A DNA stretch of 41,279 nucleotides from the NCBI GenBank assembly GCA_035546335.1, contig DATKDP010000134.1, forward strand, positions 1 through 41,279, written 5' to 3'. This DNA is from DATKDP01 sp035546335 (lineage in GTDB: Bacteria; Acidobacteriota; Thermoanaerobaculia; Gp7-AA8). This document shows, in pieces, positions 41,220 through 41,279 of the stretch. How positions within the stretch are numbered: position 1 is the first letter of the stretch; each line of letters begins with the position of its first letter. The notes below the pieces were generated by a model, which did not search any database, was not told the DNA's origin, and was given only the letters and a program-made list of their open reading frames with translations. The position numbers were made by a program, and so were the translations under genes.

Positions 41220-41279
41220 AGAGGCTAGAGGCTGGAGGCTAGAGGCGAGAGACGAGAGACGAGAGACGAGAGACGAGAG
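41219..41279. repeat. Heptamer array after infB, running off the window
   Basis: The stop codon's final base is followed by an A and then units GAGGCTA, GAGGCTG, GAGGCTA, GAGGCGA and four GAGACGA units plus a partial one. The order arm, then GAGRCGA run is the same as the 24241-24341 segment read on the minus strand from the hemL stop. The element is cut by the window edge. Confidence 0.85.

Overview
The window reads as chromosomal DNA of a GC-rich, Gram-negative-type bacterium, most likely an Acidobacteriota member. Supporting signs are a VWA protein with the C-terminal layout of the Acidobacteria-enriched 'VWFA-related' family, lipoproteins and an OmpA-family protein that imply an outer membrane, and a secretin-based type II secretion/type IV pilus-like operon built on PilM/N/O/P-type parts. 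The phylum is an inference from gene content; there is no rRNA here. Coding density is high. I saw no tRNA, rRNA, CRISPR array, phage or insertion sequence.

Layout. 1-310 is a repeat block. 307-4474 (minus) is a membrane quality-control cluster: a zf-TFIIB double zinc ribbon, LemA, an M48 protease with a C-terminal zinc ribbon, a lone receiver domain and a rhomboid protease fused to TPRs. 4590-6473 (plus) is a PAS-GGDEF-EAL protein. 6618-8228 (plus) is an ECF sigma factor, a membrane anti-sigma-like protein and a secreted PDZ protein. 8231-17804 (minus) is a ten-gene secretion/pilus operon in the order F, E, M, N, O, P, secretin and three pseudopilins. 18167-21178 (minus) holds an OmpA-type lipoprotein, a VWA protein and a TPR lipoprotein. 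21284-24080 (plus) holds a small zinc-ribbon protein, a GT4 glycosyltransferase and an initiating sugar-phosphate transferase. 24338-28196 (minus) is ftsE, ftsX, an SDR/pteridine-reductase-like protein and hemL. 28242-28392 is a remnant of a crcB-DUF190 gene pair. 28537-34881 is nucleoside salvage (purine nucleoside phosphorylase convergent with a BmpA-type ABC importer) plus an RluD-type pseudouridine synthase. 35034-36026 (plus) is a secreted Cys-containing protein. 36151-41219 (plus) is the rimP-nusA-infB operon behind an attenuator-like leader.

The most unusual feature is a family of degenerate 7-bp tandem arrays at five places (1-311, 24078-24126, 24241-24341, 27368-27423, 41219-41279). 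Two motif families occur, ATCTGCN and GAGGCTR/GAGRCGA. Four arrays sit against the 3' ends of genes (rhomboid, sugar transferase, hemL, infB), and there the TAG stop codon lies in or directly against the repeat. Two of the loci are built as inverted heptamer arms around a pyrimidine-rich core. They resemble in principle the heptanucleotide STRR repeats of filamentous cyanobacteria, but here they appear linked to gene ends.

Other notable points are a thrombospondin type-3 repeat in the PilP-like subunit, a cohesin-like C-terminus on the secretin, a pseudopilin without Glu5, an SDR whose catalytic Tyr is His, a -10-like hexamer close to several start codons that lack a Shine-Dalgarno (leaderless-type starts), and an overlapping antiterminator/terminator pair ahead of rimP.
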